A stretch of 64,000 bases of DNA from positions 1 to 64,000 of the forward strand of contig NZ_RKME01000006.1 in assembly GCF_003797825.1 (NCBI RefSeq). The letters are read 5' to 3'. Source of the DNA: Gordonia sp. OPL2. GTDB taxonomy: Bacteria > Actinomycetota > Actinomycetes > Mycobacteriales > Mycobacteriaceae. Position 1 is the stretch's first letter, and each line of letters starts with the position of its first letter. Shown in pieces: positions 1 to 9,152 of this stretch. The notes beneath the pieces were generated by a model. The model worked only from the letters and a program-made list of their open reading frames with translations, ran no database searches and had not been told where the DNA came from. A program made the position numbers and the translations under genes.

Positions 1-8
1 GACCCGAT

Positions 9-971
9 CTACCCCCGACTGCCCGCCAATGCTCGCAGGAAGAAGCCGAGGTTGGCCGGGCGCTCCGCGATGCGGCGGACGAAGTATCCGTACCACTGCT
101 CGCCGTAGGGGATGTACACCCGCACCCGGAAGCCGTCGTCGGCGAGCCGGCGTTGTTCGTCGGCGCGAATCCCGTAGAGCATCTGGTGTTCCCACGAATC
201 GGGGGTCCGCTGCGCCTCGACCGCGATGGTCCGGGCGGCAGCGATCATCACCGGATCGTGGCTGGCGACCATGGGATATCCGTTGCCCTTCATGAGGATT
301 CGCAGGCACCGCTGGTACGCCTCGTCGACCAGATCACGAGTGGGGTAGGCCACGGACGGTGGCTCGGCATATGCGCCCTTGCACAACCGGATTCGCGCCG
401 CGGTCTCCGCGAACTCCGCACAGTCGTCCTCGGTGCGTCGCAGGTAGGCCTGCAGGACGGTGCCGACGTCCGGGAAGTCGCGTCGGAGGGCACGGACGAT
501 GGCGAGGCGTTCGTCGACGGTCGTGTGGTCCTCGGCATCCACGGTGACGAGCACCCCCGCCTCGTCTGCGGCCGCGGCGATGGTCCGCGCGTTCTCCTCG
601 GCGATCTTGGCTCCGTGATCGGCAAGGGACTGACCGAGGGCGGTCAGTTTCACCGAGACCTCCAGCCGGGCCGTGGCGACGCCCGATTCCGGCAGGGCGC
701 CCAGCGCGCCGATGAGGTCGAGGTACGCCTCCACCGTCGCCGTGGCCTGCGACTCGTCGGTGGTGTCCTCGCCGAGGACGTCGACGCTGACCGACAGCCC
801 GGCATCGAGTTGTGTACCGATGGCGCCCAGCACATCTCGCTGCGTCTCGCCGGGCACGAACCGTTCGACGACACGGCGGGTCACGCCGAGTCGCTGGGAC
901 GAGTTCTTGATGCGGTCGCTGTGGGATGCCGCGACGATCACCGGTCGCATCGCGGTGTCGAAGAACGTCAT
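9..971 (-). CDS. putB: Proline dehydrogenase, monofunctional (PutB/PRODH)
   Basis: FAD-dependent oxidation of L-proline to 1-pyrroline-5-carboxylate, the first step of proline use as carbon and nitrogen source. The 320-residue protein is the usual size of the one-domain actinobacterial enzyme. The TIM-barrel signatures are visible: 'RLCKGAY' in the middle and, near the C-terminus, 'YIPYG..W..Y..RR.AERP.N', which forms the proline pocket. The ATG overlaps the TGA of pruA by four bases (ATGA), so the two genes are translationally coupled in one operon with pruA first. Regulation probably comes from the divergent PucR-family gene and the palindromes upstream of pruA. The assignment is secure. 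Confidence 0.95.
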   Translation of the reverse strand: MTFFDTAMRPVIVAASHSDRIKNSSQRLGVTRRVVERFVPGETQRDVLGAIGTQLDAGLSVSVDVLGEDTTDESQATATVEAYLDLIGALGALPESGVATARLEVSVKLTALGQSLADHGAKIAEENARTIAAAADEAGVLVTVDAEDHTTVDERLAIVRALRRDFPDVGTVLQAYLRRTEDDCAEFAETAARIRLCKGAYAEPPSVAYPTRDLVDEAYQRCLRILMKGNGYPMVASHDPVMIAAARTIAVEAQRTPDSWEHQMLYGIRADEQRRLADDGFRVRVYIPYGEQWYGYFVRRIAERPANLGFFLRALAGSRG

Positions 972-2608
972 GAGCGATCGGCCTCCATGTGCGGATAGGC
1001 CGACGACGTCGGCGGCACGAACGTCTCCTTGATCGTCCGGGTCGACGTCCAGCGCATCAGGTTGGCCTTCGAACCGGCCTTGTCGTTGGTGCCCGACGCC
1101 CGCGCCCCACCGAACGGCTGCTGACCGACGACGGCCCCGGTCGGTTTGTCGTTGACGTAGAGGTTGCCGGCGGCCTGACGCAGTAGATCCGATGCCGTGC
1201 CGACGGCATCGAGGTCGGTGGCGATGATCGATCCTGTCAGTGCGTAGCGCGCGGTGGAATCGACCAGCCGCAACGTCTGCTCGTAGTCGGCGTCGTCGTA
1301 GACGTGCACCGACAGGATGGGCCCGAAGTACTCGGTGGAGAACGCCTCGTCGGTCGGGTCGTCGGACAGCAGCACCGTCGGCCGCACGAAATACCCCACA
1401 CTGTCGTCGCAGGCACCACCGGCCGCAACGGTCATGTGCGGGACGGTCTTCGCGCGGTCGATGGCGGCGACATTCTTGTCGAAGGCCCGTCGATCGATCA
1501 GCGCGCCGCCGAAGTTGGACAGATCACGGACGTCGCCATACCTCAGGTCGTTGGCCTCGCCGAGGAAGTCATCGCCCATGCTGTCCCACACCGACCGTGC
1601 GATGTACGCACGGGAGGCCGCAGAACACTTCTGTCCCTGGTATTCGAACGCCCCGCGGATCAACGCCGTACGCAACACATCCGGATCGGCCGACGAATGC
1701 GCGACGATGAAATCCTTGCCGCCCGTCTCGCCGACGAGCCGTGGGTAGTTGCGATAGCGATCGATGTGGGTGCCGACCTCGCGCCAGAGGTGCTGAAACG
1801 TGGCTGTTGAGCCGGTGAAATGGATGCCCGCGAGATGGTCGTCGGCGAGGACGACCTCGGACAGGTCCACACCGTCGCCGTGAACCAGGTTGATGACGCC
1901 CGCGGGCAACCCGGCGGCCTGCAGCAACTCCATCGTCAGTGCGGCGGCATGCGCCTGCGTCGGCGACGGCTTCCAGATCACCGTGGTGCCCATCAGCATC
2001 GGCGCGGTCGGCAGATTGGCTGCGATGGCGGTGAAGTTGAACGGCGTGATGGCGTAGACGAATCCGTCGAGCGGACGGTGATCGAGCCGATTCCACACAC
2101 CCGGCGACGACACCGGCTGTTCCGCGAGGACCTGCCGGGCGAAGGCGACATTGAAGCGCCAGAAGTCGATGAGTTCGCACGGGGCGTCGATCTCGGCCTG
2201 CTGCACGGACTTCGACTGGCCGAGCATGGTCGCGGACGCGATGCGTTCGCGCCACGGTCCGCTCAGCAGGTCGGCGGCCCGCAGGAGCACACCGGCGCGC
2301 TCGTCGAAGGACGTCTCGGCCCAACCCGGTGCAGCCGACCGCGCGGCGTCGACGGCGGCGCGTGCATCGTCGTGGGTCGCGTTCGCGATGGTGCCGAGCA
2401 CCTCGTGATGCGCGTGGGGCTGGACGACGTCGATCGCTTCGCCCGTCCCACGGTGCTCGCGTCCGCCGATCACGTGCGGCAGCTCGCGGGGAGCGGCCGT
2501 GCTCTGCCGATCGAGTTCGGCGACGATACGACGGCGTTCGGCGGTACCGGGGGCATAGGTGTGCACCGGCTCGTTCGATGGCTGTGGGGGAGAGGTGATC
2601 GCATCCAT
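968..2608 (-). CDS. pruA: L-glutamate gamma-semialdehyde (1-pyrroline-5-carboxylate) dehydrogenase
   Basis: NAD-dependent aldehyde dehydrogenase that oxidises glutamate semialdehyde to glutamate, the second step of proline catabolism. Aldehyde dehydrogenase landmarks are present: 'VGETGGKDF' with the general-base Glu, 'QGQKCSAASRAY' with the catalytic Cys, and 'FGGARASGTNDKAGS' near the C-terminus. The reading frame is open further upstream, but the ATG at 2608 is preferred. It gives 546 residues, the normal length for this subfamily, and leaves the upstream palindromes non-coding. The gene is translationally coupled to putB. Together the two genes supply glutamate, which fits the glutamine synthetase and gamma-glutamyltransferase found nearby. 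Confidence 0.93.
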   Translation of the reverse strand: MDAITSPPQPSNEPVHTYAPGTAERRRIVAELDRQSTAAPRELPHVIGGREHRGTGEAIDVVQPHAHHEVLGTIANATHDDARAAVDAARSAAPGWAETSFDERAGVLLRAADLLSGPWRERIASATMLGQSKSVQQAEIDAPCELIDFWRFNVAFARQVLAEQPVSSPGVWNRLDHRPLDGFVYAITPFNFTAIAANLPTAPMLMGTTVIWKPSPTQAHAAALTMELLQAAGLPAGVINLVHGDGVDLSEVVLADDHLAGIHFTGSTATFQHLWREVGTHIDRYRNYPRLVGETGGKDFIVAHSSADPDVLRTALIRGAFEYQGQKCSAASRAYIARSVWDSMGDDFLGEANDLRYGDVRDLSNFGGALIDRRAFDKNVAAIDRAKTVPHMTVAAGGACDDSVGYFVRPTVLLSDDPTDEAFSTEYFGPILSVHVYDDADYEQTLRLVDSTARYALTGSIIATDLDAVGTASDLLRQAAGNLYVNDKPTGAVVGQQPFGGARASGTNDKAGSKANLMRWTSTRTIKETFVPPTSSAYPHMEADRS

Positions 2609-2642
2609 GGGTTCAGTCCACCCGGCCGGCGGCGACGAGAAC

Positions 2643-2703
2643 ATGTCCGATCGGTCATCTCGGCCTCCGATTTCTTGTCCGATCGGACAAACCGGGCGAT
2701 ACT
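2643..2703. promoter_or_regulatory. put/pucR divergent control region with two CCGATCGG palindromes and a leaderless promoter
   Basis: A perfect 16-bp palindrome, TTGTCCGATCGGACAA, lies at 2675-2690. A related imperfect copy, ATGTCCGATCGGTCAT, lies at 2643-2658. Their centres are 32 bp apart, about three helical turns. The left part of the perfect palindrome (TTGTCC, 2675-2680) sits exactly 17 bp before GATACT (2698-2703), forming a good sigma-A promoter for the rightward regulator. Transcription would start about 2710, on the ATG itself, so that mRNA is probably leaderless. Operator function is inferred from symmetry and position. Confidence 0.55.
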
Positions 2704-2709
2704 GTCGGG

Positions 2710-4329
2710 ATGACGGCACCGGTGGGAGTGACTCTCGGTCGGCTGCTACTCGCGCTCGATCGCACGCTGGCCACTCTCTCCGTAGCGCCGGCAGGCCTGG
2801 ACGTGCGCGTCTGCTCGCCCGCCCTCCTCGACGTCGACGATGTCCGATTGGGACTCGGTCGGGCGGCGCGCGGCTCGGATCTCTTCCTCGTGGTCGGTGT
2901 ACCCGATACCGACGTTCTCGCCTGGCTCTCCGGACTGGGAACCCGCGTGCCGGTCGCGATCTTCTGCAAGGAACCCTCCGATGATGTGATCGTGCGTGCG
3001 GAGAGCTCGGGCATCGCCGTGGTCACGATCGATCCGCACGCCCGATGGGAACGCATCTACCACCTGGTCATGCGCGTGCTGGAATCCGCCGACGCCGATC
3101 CGCTGCACGCATCGGGCGAGTCGATGCGATCGGGGGCGACCGGCGACCTGTTCGACCTGGCCGGCGAGGTCGCCCGACGAACCGGCGGCCTGGTCAGCAT
3201 CGAGGACGAGCGTGCGCACGTGCTGGCCTACAGCAGCGCGGGTGACGAGGCCGACGAGCTGCGCAGGCTCTCCATCCTCGGACGCGAAGGTCCGCCCGAG
3301 ATGATGGCATGGCTGCGCCGATGGGGCGTGATGGATGTGCTGCGGACGACGACGGACATCGTGACGGTCGCCGCGCATCCCGATCTCGGGGTGCGGTCGC
3401 GTCGGGCCGTCGCGATCCGCGGACCTGCGATGGGATCGTCGGCGTTGGGTGAGTTCCTCGGTGTGTTGTGGTTGCAGAGTGGGGGTGACGATTTCGCCGA
3501 CGACACCGACGAAGTCCTCGTCGGTGCGGCCGCCGTCGCCGCGCGGATGATCTCGCGAGGCCGGTCGCGGGGGGATGCCCACGCCGACGTCGTGCGCAGA
3601 TTACTGGGCGTGCGAGGTGAGGTCATCGACGCCGATCACCTCGGCGCAGGCCTCGGCATCGCGCCGGAGGCGCCGGTGGTGGTGGTCGGACTGGCGCCGA
3701 CCGACGGCTCCTCACCCCCGCTCGGTGGGGCGGTCGAGTTGTCGGCGCTCACGTTGCACGCCAGCGCCTTCAGCCCGTCGTCGGTGACGACCACGCACGG
3801 AGCTCGCGCGTATGTCGTTCTCCCGCAGGCGTCATCGGCGGCGACAGTCGCATGGGCGCACGCGGCTCTGGCGGCGGCGGAACGCCAGTTCGGTGCACGG
3901 CTGCGGGCGGTCGTCGCGGGGCCTGCGACGGGACTGGCCGCGGTCCCGACGTTGCGCGGACAGGTCGATCGTGTGCTCGACGCGGCCGAGCGTGAGGGTG
4001 AATTGATCGGCGACGTGGCCACCGTCGAGGAATCGCAGATCGGTGTGTTGCTGGGGGAGATCGTCGCCCACCTCGCGACCAACCCCGAGCTCGTGGACAG
4101 CCGCGTCGTGGAGTTGGCCGAGTCCGACGCCCGCACCGGCACCGATTTCACCGGGTCCCTGCGGGCCTATCTGGACCATTTCGGTGACGTGCGGTCGGCC
4201 GCTGCTGCGCTGCACGTGCATCCGAACACGTTGCGGTATCGCATTCGTCGCGTGCGCGCCCTGACCGGGATGGACCTCGACGACCCGGCGACCCGCCTCG
4301 TCGTCGCGCTGTCCCTGCGAGTCATCTGA
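2710..4329 (+). CDS. PucR-family transcriptional regulator (probable proline-catabolism activator)
   Basis: A 539-residue regulator with the CdaR/PucR architecture: a divergent N-terminal half, a GGDEF-like middle region, and a C-terminal PucR helix-turn-helix. The HTH reads 'DVRSAAAALHVHPNTLRYRIRRV', typical of the family. It is transcribed divergently from pruA-putB. PucR-type proteins next to such operons in actinobacteria usually control them in response to proline. Its promoter -35 overlaps a perfect palindrome, which suggests autoregulation. The ATG at 2710 coincides with the predicted transcription start, so no ribosome binding site is needed. The exact ligand cannot be read from the sequence. 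Confidence 0.85.
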   Translation: MTAPVGVTLGRLLLALDRTLATLSVAPAGLDVRVCSPALLDVDDVRLGLGRAARGSDLFLVVGVPDTDVLAWLSGLGTRVPVAIFCKEPSDDVIVRAESSGIAVVTIDPHARWERIYHLVMRVLESADADPLHASGESMRSGATGDLFDLAGEVARRTGGLVSIEDERAHVLAYSSAGDEADELRRLSILGREGPPEMMAWLRRWGVMDVLRTTTDIVTVAAHPDLGVRSRRAVAIRGPAMGSSALGEFLGVLWLQSGGDDFADDTDEVLVGAAAVAARMISRGRSRGDAHADVVRRLLGVRGEVIDADHLGAGLGIAPEAPVVVVGLAPTDGSSPPLGGAVELSALTLHASAFSPSSVTTTHGARAYVVLPQASSAATVAWAHAALAAAERQFGARLRAVVAGPATGLAAVPTLRGQVDRVLDAAEREGELIGDVATVEESQIGVLLGEIVAHLATNPELVDSRVVELAESDARTGTDFTGSLRAYLDHFGDVRSAAAALHVHPNTLRYRIRRVRALTGMDLDDPATRLVVALSLRVI

Positions 4330-4345
4330 GAGTGGAGATCCTGAC

Positions 4346-4714
4346 ATGACCGGTCGAGACGAAACCATCCGGACTGCCCTGCGCGGCGAACGGGCCGAGA
4401 CCGTCGGCCTGATCGAGCAGTTGTCGTCGCGGCTCGAGGCGGTGATCGAGGCGACCGCGGATTCCAGCTCCGACGACGAGCACGATCCGGAGGGCTCGAC
4501 GCTCGCGGTCGAACGCGGACAGCTGGTCGCGCAGCTCGAGCGTTCCCGCGTCCGGCTCGACGAACTCGACGCGGCTCTGGACCGGGTGGGTGCCGGCACC
4601 TACGGTCGGTGCGAGATCTGCGGTCGGGGGATCGGCGAGGCGCGGCTCGAGGTGCTCCCGGCCGCGCGGCTGTGCGTCGACTGCGCGACGAGGAATCCGT
4701 CGCGCCGATGGTGA
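4346..4714 (+). CDS. DksA/TraR-family C4 zinc-finger protein
   Basis: A 122-residue protein with an acidic, helical N-terminal coiled-coil-like half and a C-terminal four-cysteine zinc finger (CEIC...CVDC) in the context 'GTYGRCEICGRGI'. This is the DksA/TraR signature, so the protein probably binds the RNA polymerase secondary channel and alters initiation. It starts 16 bp after the PucR-type gene, preceded by a GGAG-like site (agtggagatcc), and is probably cotranscribed with it. A short proline-rich tail follows the finger. No direct functional link to proline use is visible. Confidence 0.85.
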   Translation: MTGRDETIRTALRGERAETVGLIEQLSSRLEAVIEATADSSSDDEHDPEGSTLAVERGQLVAQLERSRVRLDELDAALDRVGAGTYGRCEICGRGIGEARLEVLPAARLCVDCATRNPSRRW

Positions 4715-4725
4715 CTCCACCGAAA

Positions 4726-4785
4726 CACATGGGGAGCCGACATTCACGGTGGGCATCGCCCCTGTGAATGTCGGCTCCCCATGTG
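4726..4785. terminator. Perfect 22-bp-arm hairpin between convergent genes
   Basis: Two 22-bp arms (4726-4747 and 4764-4785, beginning CACATGGGGAGCC) are exact reverse complements around a 16-nt loop that can itself form GGGC/GCCC pairs. It lies between the convergent DksA-like and glutamine synthetase genes, so it can act as a bidirectional terminator. There is no U tract. The length and perfection of the arms also fit a dispersed palindromic repeat. Confidence 0.7.
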
Positions 4786-4811
4786 GATGCGGCCGGACCG
4801 GCTGCCCGGGA

Positions 4812-6983
4812 TCAGAGGATGGTGAGCATCTCGTGGTAGGTCGGCAGCGGCCAGAGATCGTCGGCGACGACGGTCTCCAGCTTGTCGGCGACCGTTCGCA
4901 CGTCGGTCATCGCCGGGATCAGTGACTCCAGCGCGTACGCGGCTTCCGCTTCGACCGTCTCCCCGTGGAATCCGTCGATCGCGGACTCGAGTGTGAGCAT
5001 CGCGGCGTACAGGTCCTTGGTCGACTTGGTCAGCGACAGCAACACCGGGTGATCGGTCTCGATCCCGGCGGCCTTGAGGCTGGCCGCGGTCCCGGCGAGC
5101 TCGCCCTGATAGCGGTTGGCAGCCGGCAGGATCATCGTCTTCGCGATCTCGAGCGTCTCCTTGGCCTCCACGAGCAGGGCGAGTGCGTACTGTTCCAGCA
5201 CGACCTCCTTGCGTGCCAAGAGCTCCCGGTTGCTGAGGATGCCGTAATCGTTCATGACGGCCTTGATCGCGGGCTCGTCCAACTGGGCCATCGCGTCGAC
5301 GGTCGTGCGCAGGTTGAGCAGACCGCGGGAGGCCGCCTCCTCCTGCCACTCGTCGGAGTACCCGTTGCCGTTGAACACGACCTTGCCGTGTTCGACGATG
5401 ATGTCCTCGAGCAGTTTCTGCACCGCGGAGTTGAACTCGGTGCCCTCGGACAGCTGCTTCTCCAGGAAGGTCGCGGTGTAGTCGAGGGAATCGGCCAGCA
5501 TCGCGTTGATGGCGATCATCGGATCGGCGATCGACTGATTGGAGCCGGGTGCGCGGAACTCGAACCGGTTGCCGGTGAACGCGAACGGGCTCGTGCGGTT
5601 GCGGTCGCCGGCGTCGGCCTTCAGCGGCGGCAGGGTGTCCACACCGAGTTCCAGGACACCGGTCTGCTTGCTCTCCTTGGCTCCGCCCTTGGCGATCTGG
5701 TCGAACACGTCGGCCAGCTGATCGCCGAGGAAGATCGAGATGATCGCGGGCGGTGCCTCGTTCGCGCCGAGGCGGTGATCGTTGGATGCCGAGGCGATCG
5801 ACGCCCGCAGCAATCCGCCGAACTTGTGGACACCGCGAATGATCGCGGCACAGAACACCAGGAACTGCTCGTTCTCGTGCGGGGTGTCACCCGGGTTCAG
5901 CAGGTTGCCCTGATTGGAGTTGCCCAGCGAGAAGTTGACGTGTTTGCCGGAACCGTTGACCCCGGCGAACGGCTTCTCGTGCAGCAGGCAGACCATGCCG
6001 TAGCGTTCGGCGACCTTCTTCATCGTGGTCATCATCAGCTGCTGATGATCGTGGGCGAGATTGGACTTCTCGAAGACGGGGGCGAGTTCGAACTGCCCGG
6101 GGGCGTCCTCGTTGTGCCGTGTCTTGGCAGGGATGCCCTGCTTGAACAGTTCGCGGTCGAGTTCGATCATGTAGGCCAGCACCCGGTCGGGGATCGCGCC
6201 GAAGTAGTGGTCGTCGAACTCCTGACCCTTGGAAGGCTTGGCGCCGAGCAGGGTTCGGCTCGCGGTCATCAGATCGGGGCGGGCGAAGTAGAAGTGGCGG
6301 TCGATCAGGAAGTACTCCTGCTCGGCGCCCGCATACGAGACAACGGTGTCGATGTCGGTGTGGCCGAACAGACTCAGCACACGCATCGCCTGCTTGCTCA
6401 TCGCCTGCTGGCTGCGCAGGAGCGGGGTCTTCTTGTCCAGGGCCTCGCCGGTCCAGGAGATGAAGATCGTCGGGATGCAGAGCGTGTTGCCGTTCGGGTT
6501 CTCCAGGATGTATGCGGGGCTCGTCACATCCCATCCGGTGTATCCGCGCGCCTCGAAGGTGCCGCGCAGTCCGCCGTTGGGGAAGCTCGACGCATCCGGC
6601 TCACCCTGCAGCAGCGTCTTGCCCTGGAACTCGGCGAGCGATGCGCCCGAGGAATCCGGTTCGAGGAACGAATCGTGCTTCTCGGCGGTGAATCCGGTCA
6701 GCGGGTAGAAGACGTGCGCATAATGCGTCGCACCCTTCTCGATGGCCCAGTCCTTCATGGCGACGGCGACGTAGTCGGCCAGCGTGGGGTCGAGCGGAGC
6801 GCCCTTGTCGATCGTCGCCGCGACAGCCTTGAAGACGTGCTTGGGCAGACGGTTCTTCATCACCGACAGCGAGAAGACGTTGCGCCCGAAGGTATCGGCC
6901 AGCGGTTCCGGGAATCCGTCGGTCTCCACCTCGTAGGTCGTCACGGCCTCGATGGCCTGACGGCGGGACATACTGCCACTCAT
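4812..6983 (-). CDS. glnN: Type III glutamine synthetase (GSIII, GlnN)
   Basis: ATP-dependent ligation of ammonia to glutamate. At 723 residues it has the size of the large type III enzymes, not the roughly 470 residues of GSI. GSIII features include an N-terminal '[17 protein letters not shown]' segment, the ligand-binding '[14 protein letters not shown]' region, '[14 protein letters not shown]' and '[22 protein letters not shown]'. An upstream ATG at 7004 is in frame, but the ATG at 6983 has a good AGGAG eight bases before it and is preferred. It stands alone, convergent to the DksA-like gene. GSIII usually coexists with GSI in the genome, so this may be an auxiliary nitrogen-limitation enzyme. 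Confidence 0.93.
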   Translation of the reverse strand: MSGSMSRRQAIEAVTTYEVETDGFPEPLADTFGRNVFSLSVMKNRLPKHVFKAVAATIDKGAPLDPTLADYVAVAMKDWAIEKGATHYAHVFYPLTGFTAEKHDSFLEPDSSGASLAEFQGKTLLQGEPDASSFPNGGLRGTFEARGYTGWDVTSPAYILENPNGNTLCIPTIFISWTGEALDKKTPLLRSQQAMSKQAMRVLSLFGHTDIDTVVSYAGAEQEYFLIDRHFYFARPDLMTASRTLLGAKPSKGQEFDDHYFGAIPDRVLAYMIELDRELFKQGIPAKTRHNEDAPGQFELAPVFEKSNLAHDHQQLMMTTMKKVAERYGMVCLLHEKPFAGVNGSGKHVNFSLGNSNQGNLLNPGDTPHENEQFLVFCAAIIRGVHKFGGLLRASIASASNDHRLGANEAPPAIISIFLGDQLADVFDQIAKGGAKESKQTGVLELGVDTLPPLKADAGDRNRTSPFAFTGNRFEFRAPGSNQSIADPMIAINAMLADSLDYTATFLEKQLSEGTEFNSAVQKLLEDIIVEHGKVVFNGNGYSDEWQEEAASRGLLNLRTTVDAMAQLDEPAIKAVMNDYGILSNRELLARKEVVLEQYALALLVEAKETLEIAKTMILPAANRYQGELAGTAASLKAAGIETDHPVLLSLTKSTKDLYAAMLTLESAIDGFHGETVEAEAAYALESLIPAMTDVRTVADKLETVVADDLWPLPTYHEMLTIL

Positions 6984-7125
6984 GGTCACTCCTGGGATCG
7001 TCACCTCGTCCTCGGCGTCGGGAGTGCATCGAGGGCGGTTCGTGGTGTTGCGAGCGATACGACGCTATGGTCGCCACGTACCCGCACCGTTTCCCCTGTG
7101 TGACGTGCGTGAAAACAGCTACGGC

Positions 7126-9081
7126 TCAGCGCAGGGAGGCCTCGTCGCCCATGACCGCGCCCTCGCGTCGCGGATCCGCCCCACCGATCCAGCCGCCGCC
7201 GTCGCGCATCAACGCACTCAGGCCACTGGACTGATCGTCGACGGACACCTGCTCGCCGCGTTGCCGGAGTCCGGTCACCAGCGGATCGTGGGCGCCGTCG
7301 TCGGCGGTGTCGACCAGCGGATGCTCACCGCCCACGTTCGACTCGGGGGTGTTGGCCGAGCCGAAGTCGATCATCGACACGGCCTGTTGCGGATCGAGTC
7401 CCCAGTCGAGCATCCCGACCAGCGCCTTCACCACGAACTGGATGATCACCGCACCGCCCGGTGACCCCAATGCGCCGACGACCGCGTCTGGCTCGCCTCC
7501 GGTGCCCGGCGCCATGACCAGCGTCGGCGCCATCGACGATCGGGGCCGTTTGCCGGGCGACACGCGATTGGCGAGCAGTGCCCCCGACTCGTCACGCGGT
7601 TCCGCCGAGAAGTCGGTGAGCTGATTGTTCAGGACGAAACCGTCGACCATGTGGAAGCTGCCGAACGCCGATTCGACGGTCGTGGTCATCGACGCCACGT
7701 TGCCGTACTTGTCGGCGACGGTCACGTGGCTGGTGCCGTGCTCGGTTCCGGGATGGCTGCCCAGCGGGACGTCGCCGAGATCGCCCGGTTCGGCCTCGCC
7801 CAGCGATGTATCCGGTCTGATCAGCGCGGCACGCTGTTTCAGGTAGGCCGGATCGAGCATGGTCGCGACACCGCGACCGGGCAGCGGGACGTAGTCCGGG
7901 TCGGCGATGTATTTGTCGCGGTCGGCGTAGGCGAGTCGTTCGGCCTCGTTGACCAGGTGTACCGCCGCAGGATCGGGGCGGCCCCCATCGCGATCGAGCG
8001 CGGTCGGACCCATCGACGGGAGGTCGAAGTTCGAGAGGATGCCCATCGTCGACGCGACCGTGATGCCGCCCGACGACGGCCCGGGCATCGCCACGATCCG
8101 GTGGCCGCGGTACAGGGTCGAGACCGGTTCGCGGTCGACCGCGCGGTACCCGCGGAGGTCCTCGGTGGTCATCAGGCTCGGGGTCATCCCGCCCGCGGTG
8201 GAGCGGGACTTGTCGACGATGGCCGTCGCGAGCGGTCCGTTGTACAGCGCGTCGGCGCCGTCGGCGGCGAGCGCGCCGAGGGTCTTCGCGTAGGCAGGGT
8301 TGACCAGGCGGGTGCCGGCAGCCTTGGGCGAACCGTCGGGGTTCAGGAAATATGCCCGCGCGTCCTCGTCGACGGCGAGGTCGTCGGCGGACTCGGAAAT
8401 CGCCGACGCGAGTCGAGGGGAGATGTCGAAACCGTTGTCGGACAGCTCGGTTGCCCGATCGAAGAGCTGCCGCCAGTCGAGTCTGCCGTAGCGCTCCTGC
8501 ACCATCTCCAGCATCCGGACGGCGCCCGGGACACCGATCGAACGGCCGGACGCGCGTGCATCGGGCACAGGTGCGCGGCGGTCGGTGTCGCTGATGAAGC
8601 GCAGGTAGTCCTCGGTGGCCGCGGCCGGGGCGGTCTCGCGCCCGTCGAAGGCCCGAACGGTGTGCGAGGCGGCGTCGTAATACAGGGCGAAGGCCCCGCC
8701 GCCGATACCCGAGGACTGCGGCTCGACGAGACCGAGCACGGTCTGTGCGGTCACCAGGGCGTCCGCCGCGGTGCCACCGTCGCGGAGCACGGCGCATGCG
8801 GCCTCGGTGGCCAGCGGGTTGGCGGTCGCAGCGGCATACGTCGCGGTGGCGACCGGCCGCATCCCGGTGCGGTAGCCGGTCGCCACCTCCGGCCGAGTCG
8901 CGATGTCGGCGGTCGCCGAAGCGGTTGCGGAGGAATCGATCTGACGGCCGGTGGGGATCTCGCCGCAGGTCACCGGGGTGGCCTGGTCGTCGGGAGTGTC
9001 CGAGCACGCGCCGAGGAACAGGCCGAGGCAGAGCGCGGCAGCCGCCCATCGGCGACCTCTCACTCGTGATGCGCGTGCCAT
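7126..9081 (-). CDS. ggt: Gamma-glutamyltransferase, lipoprotein
   Basis: Ntn-hydrolase that cleaves gamma-glutamyl bonds (glutathione, gamma-glutamyl peptides) outside the membrane. At 651 residues it carries an N-terminal RxRR, a hydrophobic stretch and a lipobox ending 'FLGAC', so it is predicted to be a lipoprotein. The autocleavage site is clear: 'HGTSHVTVADKYGN', with the nucleophile Thr near residue 450, separates large and small subunits. The substrate-loop motif 'ESAFGSFHMVDGFVLNNQLTDF' and 'GSPGGAVI' follow. The reading frame stays open far upstream, antisense to nothing recognisable and across the FUSC gene. The ATG at 9081 just before the signal sequence is the sensible start, although its ribosome binding site is weak. 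Confidence 0.92.
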   Translation of the reverse strand: MARASRVRGRRWAAAALCLGLFLGACSDTPDDQATPVTCGEIPTGRQIDSSATASATADIATRPEVATGYRTGMRPVATATYAAATANPLATEAACAVLRDGGTAADALVTAQTVLGLVEPQSSGIGGGAFALYYDAASHTVRAFDGRETAPAAATEDYLRFISDTDRRAPVPDARASGRSIGVPGAVRMLEMVQERYGRLDWRQLFDRATELSDNGFDISPRLASAISESADDLAVDEDARAYFLNPDGSPKAAGTRLVNPAYAKTLGALAADGADALYNGPLATAIVDKSRSTAGGMTPSLMTTEDLRGYRAVDREPVSTLYRGHRIVAMPGPSSGGITVASTMGILSNFDLPSMGPTALDRDGGRPDPAAVHLVNEAERLAYADRDKYIADPDYVPLPGRGVATMLDPAYLKQRAALIRPDTSLGEAEPGDLGDVPLGSHPGTEHGTSHVTVADKYGNVASMTTTVESAFGSFHMVDGFVLNNQLTDFSAEPRDESGALLANRVSPGKRPRSSMAPTLVMAPGTGGEPDAVVGALGSPGGAVIIQFVVKALVGMLDWGLDPQQAVSMIDFGSANTPESNVGGEHPLVDTADDGAHDPLVTGLRQRGEQVSVDDQSSGLSALMRDGGGWIGGADPRREGAVMGDEASLR

Positions 9082-9152
9082 GGGTTTCCACACTATCGGC
9101 GCGAGTCCACCTCTGTCCGGTGGTTGGGACTGCGGTTGAACGGCCGCAGAGA

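Noticed and set aside
4965..7103. Long open frame (about 700 codons) on the plus strand opposite the glutamine synthetase gene
   Set aside because: It is the antisense shadow of a perfectly conserved type III glutamine synthetase. The translation is Arg/Gly/Val-rich low-complexity without any domain, as expected from GC-biased third positions.
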